Shown piece after piece: positions 41,301-50,300 of a stretch of DNA of 64,000 bases. The stretch lies in assembly GCF_033807715.1 (NCBI RefSeq), contig NC_084587.1, positions 23,460,017 to 23,524,016 of the forward strand, in the 5' to 3' direction. Origin of the DNA: Cololabis saira. Its lineage: Eukaryota; Chordata; Actinopteri; Beloniformes; Belonidae. A program made the translations under genes and the position numbers. Every line of letters starts with the position of its first letter. The stretch's first letter is position 1. Under the pieces are notes generated by a model that worked only from the letters and a program-made list of their open reading frames with translations, made no database searches and was not told the DNA's origin.

Positions 41301-44300
41301 AATTTTAGTTTTGAAAAATTGTCTAGCTTTAGTTTCATTGTAGAGGTATTGACAAAAAAAAAATCTATGATGAAAGACTCCTATCGACGATGCCATGCAG
41401 TACAAAAATCCTCTTTTTTTGAGTAATTACAATAAGAAAAAAAGCAACAAAAATGAAGCCACAATAAAAATAAATAAATGTGAAATTAAAATGAAAAAGT
41501 TAATTTTACCTGCAACACTATTTCCTTTCGGTTAGTTTTGCATTGTTCATTTTAGTTTTATAAAAATCTTTATAAGTTTTTATTTCAGTTACAGGATTAT
41601 TTTTTCACTCTTATTTTCATTTTTAGTCTTAGTTTTCATTAACTGTAACAACTCTGGATAGGATCAAAATATACCGTTAGTTTTAACTATCCTCTATCGA
41701 GCTTTTGTCAATAAATATCACTTAAATCCTACTGCATCCAGTCAGTCTACAAGAACAGCCATTACATTTACATCACATTATTACTACGTTTTTGTGTTTT
41801 CTGACCTGGTAGCCTGGACCCAGCTGATAGATAGCCAAGATCTGAGCAGCGCTGAGAGCTTCTGCGAACAGATAAACTGCCCCCATCTGACCACAGAACA
41901 CACGGTTCACATCCGCCGTCTCCGAGGATCCAAGGAAACACTTGTCAAACGTCTGCAGATGGAGATGAAGGGAGGTGTTGATGAGGTATTAAAAAAATAT
42001 ATACAAAGGTTTAAAAAGGGACATAAAACAGTGATTAAATGAGAAATGAAGACAGGAGAGATGAATAAACAAGGACAAAAATAGCATGAAAGTAGAGAGA
42101 GGAAAGAACTCTTGTGTTAACAGTAGCTATAAATGGCAGCAGACAGACACCGTCTATGAGCACACGGAAACTAACTTGATAATGTCCCATTTTTCTCTGT
42201 TAATGGTCTGCAAGGCAAAATAAAATGTCTAGAATTATGAGACTGTGTCAAAGTGAAAATGCTACTTTGCTTTCTGTCACATCTAAAAGAAATACATATT
42301 TTTTTTAACATAATATAATAAAGTTGAACAATATCATATCTCAATATGACAGAAAGCAATCCTCTGGACTGCAACAATGGTTGGGGCTGGTAATGTCTGA
42401 ATGGTGCAGCGTTAATATTAAGTCATTTTTCATTTCACCAGCCAAACTATTGAAAGATAATAATAAAAGGTGTTTGGAGTGATCTCAACACCAGTCCCTC
42501 TGGACTGAGATCAGGTGTGCTGGACAAAAAAACAGCATGGAAGCATGGAGGTTTCTTCTTGAATATGAACATTCCCGTTTGTGGACCGACATCTCTAACC
42601 CCAATATACAACACAGAAAATATAAAAAAATATATAACCATAAACACTGCCAGAACATATAGTCTAGCACTTGAAAAGTATAATAGTCTGCCTTCCAGCA
42701 CTACAAAATCAATCACTTGGGAATTATATGTGTTTACTTCAGCCACTGTAAAAACCAAAACAACAAAATGATAAATTGAGCAAACTATTTTTTGGCTGAG
42801 TTCATCATACAAGAGCCAAGCTAGCCTCCTGTCCTGTTGAAAGTCACTGGCAGAGGCCTCGCAGTGGTGTAAATCCTCTAACATAACTTCTAAGATTACA
42901 CCGTTTAATTATCAAGGAGAGAATATTTCACTAGAACAATAATCAATTTAACAAACTAGATAGAAATCATTAGAGTTTGAGGAAGCAGCCTCTCCTGACA
43001 TATTAAAAGGATCATTTGCAAGGAAGAGAGAAAGCTCTTGAATAGTTGAAACTTACGTCACTGGTGTTGACAAACCAGGCGATGTCTCCATAGGAAGCCA
43101 GTTCTCCATTCACATAGCAGCTAATTTCACTGTTTTTCCAGCGGTTGTAGATGTGAACAATAGTCACCATGTACCACTGCAACAACAGAGCATCACACAT
43201 CACATCAGTTGTGGTCTGAGTCTCTCACAGATAACACGAGATAAGAGTAGATCAGCAGTCTTTATGCTTATTCAATTAGCCTACTTCCACCACGTTTCAG
43301 CACTTGCTCGCCTCAAGATATGATCTCACCTATATAAATTGTAACTGATCTCCTTAGTTTCCAAACAGCAGAACGATGTTATCATAGTTACCTCAAGCCA
43401 AGAAGAACGTGTTAAAAATAGCATGTCAAATCAATTAAAATGTGTCTTCTGTGGCCTTGTGAGGTTTGTTGGTGTATGGTGGTGCCTTAATGCTCAAGGG
43501 GAAAAAAGAAACTTTTAAATTGTCCACAGGCGAAGGATTTCTCTGTCTGAGGGGCCGTGACTGGAGGGGACAGAGAGTTGGATAGTACTTCTCTCCCATT
43601 GCCCTCATTCCTGCATCTAGTTTCACTTTTCCCCAGAGTCAGGTAAGATGTGACACTTCCTTCTCACAGCGCAGTCTAGATTTAATATATGTGCACATAT
43701 CTGTCTGCATGGAATGAGTAATGTGTGAGGCATCCTATGCTTTCTGTGATACGTGAAGTTTTTTTTTTTTATTCCCTAATGGTCTGCGTAACAGAACCCT
43801 GAACCCTGCTTAGTCCTTGCTCTTTTCTTACCTTCTGTGGTTTGAAGTCATACTTTACACAGTGCTGGAATCCTTTGCCTTTTGATTTTAATGAAGTCAC
43901 TATCAAACAACCACCCACAAAATGTGCAGAGTAACCCAGGCCTTTACTGGTGCGGAAACTGAAAAAGAAATGAAGGGAAAACACAAAAGCGTAGCTTTAG
44001 TTTACATTTTTCATGCCAACTAAAAAGGGGAACACAGACTGTGTTTGGTAAATCGCACTTTAAAAAGGATCTCACAAGGATTAAGACAACACACAATCAT
44101 TTCTCAACTTCATGGCCATTTTCAATCATATTCAGTGAGATGGAGCTCTTGTGTGCAATTAAGAGAATTAATCCCTTTTTAAAAAGGGCACAGGGCTGAA
44201 GAGTAACTATTATTACAGATGCTCTCAGACAGACTGCTGCCTGCCAGTTTTGTTATTTTAACAGAAAACCCAAACAGCTCTTTAACAAAATAACCCTCCG

Positions 44301-47300
44301 ACTGTCTTGTTCATGAATTGAAAATGTGCACCAGTGACTTCAAAATGTGGCCGAACAAACTGAATATGTAAATCATCATTGTATACACATATTGTGACCT
44401 TTTTCTCTAAAGTTGCCACAATTACCTGAGGCTCTAAAGAAATGTCTGTAGCGAGCTTTAGTCGAAATACAACAAAAACGGTTCAAAAGAAAAGAAAAAA
44501 AAAACTGTTTTCTATAAGGTGTTTTGTGTTTTCCATTTTTTTAAGTACAGTAAATAAAGCATGACGTGAAGCTGGGTAGATAAAGATGAGGAAAGGGAAT
44601 AATTCCACTCCGACCCAGGTCTCTGATGTCACAGTACCCTCCAAATCAGAACTACTCACTGTAGGAGAGGTGTTATGTTTTAGCCCACCACAAACACAGG
44701 GACAGGGCTTTGTCGCAGTTTTTTGAGTTGGCAATGACTTAAAAGTCAATGTTGTCATCACTTTTTTTTCACCCCTCACAATATGTTCCTTTTAAAGACC
44801 AGAAAATTAAATCCAATCGTCCAACACACGACTCGGTCATTCCTGTGTTACTTACCAGTACAAGTAAGGCTTGTCTTTGTCTACATTGATGTTGTTGAGA
44901 GGATCCATCCGGAGCCACGTGTGGAATGTAAATCCATTCTGGTATGGCCATTTTGCTATTGGAGGCAGAGCTATCGCCTGTCAGGGGAAACAGCAGAATA
45001 GAAGAGTATAGCAAGATGAAGCATTATCCTGCAGAATTAAATAACGCACCAAGCTTTTTAAAGGGATTGAAAACCATTTACTAATACAGTCAGTCAGAAA
45101 GTCACATCAATGGCCAAAAAATAAATATATAAATAAATAAACGTGATGCAAAAAAGATCTTTAAGAAAAAGCTGTTAAATGCTTCCCATAACCAACATTT
45201 CTTTTGGAGTGTGTCATTTCCATTAAGTTGTTGTACTTTATAAGAAGGACAAGAAGTACATGTCACAAAAGTACACGCTGATATGCACAGACAAGAACTG
45301 AGAAAGCTAAACAACAACAACCTTATTAGCAGAGGGAAGAAACCACTAACACATTTTACAAGGTGTGACTCGACCCAATAGTTTGCCATAGATTTCACAC
45401 ACCTCCTATAGTAGTGGTACTGAGGCAAGGCAGGGCATGGCAAGTTTATTTATATAGCACATTTCAGCCACAAGGCAATTCAGGGTGCTTTATATAATAT
45501 ATGAAAAGGGAATAGGAGGGCCGCTCGGTGGCGCAGTGGGTTAAGCAAGTGGCTCATGTACTGAGGCCACAGTCCTCCTGCAGTGGTGGCAGGTTCGAAT
45601 CCCGGCCTGCGCACCTTTGCTGCATGTTATCCCCAGTCTCTCTCCCCTTCCTGTCTGCAACTTGAATAAAGGGCCACTAGAGCCCCAAAAAATTCTTAAA
45701 AGAAAAGGTCACACTGCAGTGGCAAAATAAAGAAATAGCAAGACTTAAACTAAAGTTAAACAAATTAGTTTTGAATCTATATTTAAAGGAACTGAGGGTT
45801 TCAGCGTTCCCACAGTTTCTGGAGGTTTGTTCCAGATCTGTGGAGCATAAAAGCTGAATGCTGCTTCCCCATGTTTGATTCTGATTGTGGGGACACAGAG
45901 CAGACCTGAACCAGGAGACCTGAGAGGTCTGGATGGTTGATATGGCAACAAGAAGTCTCTGATGTATTTTGGTCCTAAATCATTCAGTGATTTATAAACA
46001 GAAGTATTTTAAAGTCTATTCTCTGAGGTACAGGGAGCCAGTGTAAAGACCTCAGAACTGGAGTGATGTGGTCCACTTTCTTAGTTCTGGTGAGAACCCG
46101 AGCAGCAGCATTCTGGATTAGCTGCAGCTGTCCGATTGACTTTTTAGGCAGACCTATGAAGACACTGTTGCAGTAATCAATTCGACTGAAGATAAACGCA
46201 GGTACTACTGTGACATTAGTCCTTTGATCCTGGAGATTGTCTGCAGGTGATCGAAGGCCGACTTTTTTAGTCCAACTTTTTTAATGTGTCGTTGAAAGTT
46301 AAACTCTGAGTCCATGACTACACCCATATTTCGGGCCGTATCAGTGGTTCGTAGGTGTAATACCAGAAGCTCTGTGCTGACTCTTAAACGCTCTTCTTTT
46401 GGCCCAAGAACAACTACTTCAGTTTTGTTTGTGTTCAAATTAAGGAAAAATTACGACACATCCATTCATTTGTTCCTTGCATCTTCTCAACATTGGTATG
46501 GGCTCATTGTCTCCTGGTAACATTGTAATGTAAAGTTGTGTGTCATCTGCGTTATTATGGTAACTTAACTTGTTGTTTATTATTATTTGAGCAAGCGGAA
46601 GCATGTAGATGTTAAATGGGAGGGGTCCTAGGATAGAACCTTGGGGAACCCCACATGTAATTATTAAATGTGGCAGTAGTCCCTGTTCTTTAAGTAAGAC
46701 TCAAACCAGTCAAGTACTGTGCCAGAAAGTCCGACCAAATTCTCCGACCGCTCTAGCAATATACCCTGGTCAACTGTGTCAATTGCTGAGCTGAGGTCCA
46801 ATAATACCAGCACTGTAGTTCTTCCACTGTCTGTATTTATGTGGATGTCATTGAACACCATGACAAGGGCAGTCTCATTGCTGTGGTGAGCATCAAAGCG
46901 AAGCGTTAATAAAGTATTAGACACTAATAACAACTACAACTCCTGGTAACTTATAACAACTTATATTGCAATGTTTTTTTTTAATAATATTTTTATCCCG
47001 GTTTTTTCCCCATTTCATCACCCAGTGCTCCTACCTAACAGTCCTGAGCATTGTCATCCTCTACCAACCCCGGGAGGGCCCTGCACTGAGCTCAGGTCTC
47101 CTTCTTAACCTGAGGAGTGAGCAGGCCGCATCTTTTCACCAGACAGGGTGGGGTTTCTCCGGCCGGACGTAGCACGTGGAAGGATCACGTTATTCCGGCC
47201 GGATCCTCCCCACCCCAATATGGCGCCCCGGTTGGCCAGAGGGGGCATGTATAGCCCAGGACTGTTGCATGTTTTTGTGAGGGTAGCTCACATTGCTACC

Positions 47301-50300
47301 CAGGGGAACACGGGGAGAACATGCAAACTCCACACAGAAAGATCCTTTCGCCAACCCCACCCAGGGTGTGGGCACTGAAGTCATGGGGGAACTAACACGC
47401 ACTTCAGCGCCCACAGCGTCCCCGGCGGGAATCGAACCCAGGACCTTCTTGCTGTGAGACGGCTGCACTACCTGCTGCGCCACCGTGCCCCTATTTCAAT
47501 TTTTTTTTAATGATAATTTATCATTTATGTTCTGAGAAAAGGATGCTAAAATGAGCACATCATCATATCCCGTCTTCAGGCAGGAAGAGGAAAAAAACGT
47601 GTGGTATCCATGTGGTAGTGACATATGCATGAACAAAACGGCAAAATGTTTCATCAAAATAAAACCAACACCACACAGCAGCAATCAAATTATTAAATCA
47701 GAGGTATGTACATTAAAAAAATATTAACTTTCCTTTTTTTACTCATATGAAGTTTACTTACAGCAGCATTTTTCCCTGGAAAACTGAAGAACGAGTCAGG
47801 ACCGTTCCTGTGAGCCATGTATTTTAGCACTGACAGAAGCTTCACAGCATGACGTGGCTAAGGAAAAACAAACAACAAAAAAGATTCAAAGAAAATTTGA
47901 GAACCAGATACAGTTTAAATAATTTTCATAGAGGACTACTGACATTTACACACTTACCACCTCGACTTGGAGGAAACAGTTAAGAATGTCGCATTGTAAA
48001 GACAATTAATATGCTTTAGGCAGGCAACAAACCTTAACTAAAGAAAGTAGTTACTTTGAACCATGTCATGAAACACATCTAGTTGTCACGGAAAGATGTT
48101 ACTGAAATCATCGGTCTGCATTAAACTAACAAAATGACTACGGTGATTGATGAAACTATTAAAACCAGTCAAAACTCTCCAATGCAGCATCAGATCTTGG
48201 AAGGACAGTAGTGAACCACCATCTTCCAGGAGGAAATGCAGTCAGAAGAGGCAGTGTACAAACTCATTACACACATGCAGTTCATACACACTGCCAATAG
48301 CAGCTGATGGTGGCTACAGCTGCTTGTTCCAAATTTAACTATCAGGCCTCTAAATCATTTCTATTTTTTCTAACACGATGAATATCCTCAGTACATTATA
48401 AAATCAGCACATACCCATTTAAAAACACCCTGCTCCACCCACAAAGTACCCCACGAACTCTGGTATTATAGCCAAAACATGTTTTGTGAGGTCATGGTGA
48501 CTGATATTCACAAAAACAGAATGTGCAGTGGAGTGGCGTTACTGGTTTTCCTTGATGAACATGGAATTTAAAAGCATAAAACCTTATCATCCTATTATGA
48601 CATTAGTGTTACGTTTTTTTCTGTACATGTAGAATACGTCTTTAATTCACTGGGGTTTTTCCATGACTCCCAACTGCAGTAGCTGTGTCTTGTAGGTAAT
48701 TTTAGAAAATAAATAATCTTCAGTCATCTATATGTGTTATCATTTGCCCAGTTTCAGTGTTACAGACCAACCTAGATTCAGTGTTTGTGTACATCTCCAT
48801 GAACCAGCTTAAATAAATCATGTATTGGTGCTCTAGATCAAAGATCTGCAAAGAGTATTTGACTGGTTTCACATGATTTCTCACCCATGTGTGACAAAAG
48901 GTGCTCCCTGTGGGATAGCAGCAGTTTAAATGTTGCTATCACATTCCTCATGCAGGTCCCAGCAACCAAGACAGATGACCACGTCATGACTCTGACTCAC
49001 CCACTGGGCTTTCTCTCCTTGCAGCTTACTGAAGAAAAGCTTCAACTCTTTCACTGTGATGCTGTAGCTGGCAAGGACACCCAACATGTCCACCAGAAGG
49101 TCTGCAAGAGACACGTGCACAAACACAACAGAGACTAAAGGTTACAGGCAGAAATATACATGAATTAGACTCGGCAAGACTGACAGGACAAAAATCATAT
49201 AATTATTATTCATGTTCTTCTTTACTTTTTTTGTTTGTTTGGTTGATTGTTTGTTTTTTAAATTAGAAACAAATGTACCTAACAAAACAAACAATAAAAA
49301 CCTTCTTGTCAATTTTATAATACAGAAGTTGGAGTGATTATGCTGTAAAAAGAAGCCAAGAGACTAGGACACATTTCTAAGAAAAGTAGGGTGAGCAGGT
49401 CCCAATTTAACAAACTGGAGACTTAAAATAGACGGGCCAGTCTAGGACTTCCAGCTACTGTGCTGTGTCTTATTAGTCATTACTCACTGATGACAGATCT
49501 CTGAGCACCGAGCCTTTTATTTAATGATTTAAAATGTTTTTCCCAGATCATCAATATCTGATAAAGTCATATCTTTTCATAAAAACACTTTGTGTGTCAG
49601 GTTTAAAAATTTAACCTTTACTGAGAAATACACACACAAAAACAGGACATCCCCTCCACTTAACCAACATAGCATGTACAGTATTCTAAATGGAATAGAT
49701 TTATAACCATTTCTTTAAACTTCCTAGTAGCTGCTGGGATGTTTCGGCTTTGCTCGGCTGCACAAAGGCTCAAGGCCAGTGCTGTCCTATCTGGGAAAAG
49801 TTCACCGAGCCGAAGTTTAATTCATACCAATTTGCAGATGTGCTTCATTCAACCCTGAGACTTTGGGGGAAACTACGCCAGGCAGTTCACTGAGTAGAAT
49901 GAATAACTGTACACGCAATAGCTGAAAGACAGGATAAAATTGTTCTCCACTGACTTTTTTTTTTTTTTCCTCTTCTCTAACTTGCTTCACACCTCCACAC
50001 AGAAGGTTAAACGCAAAGATATGCAGCAACACACATCTTTGGTGGGCGGCAGAGGTGCTCGTAGTCAAAAACACAACAACACTTGCTGTAAAGGAAACCA
50101 GGCCCATATATCTAACCAGAGTTGGAAATTAACTCTCTTATTCCACCAACTAACCGAAGTGCGATGCTGGATGTTAATTATTTTAGCCGCCACTCATGTT
50201 TTGTTTTCTTCCAGCCACCATTTTCCAGTTGCACATTTTAGTATCAAATAGAGACTAGGCACTCGGAGTGAGACACATGCCGTCTCTTCCTCGTTCGGAG

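Larger units (their letters stand above)
44978..47761 (-). other. lrba intron w3-w4 (2.8 kb, mostly retroelements)
   Basis: It holds a LINE fragment (45438-46960, minus), a SINE inserted into it (45518-45705, plus) and another SINE (47190-47491, minus). These fill about two thirds of the intron. Confidence 0.85.
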
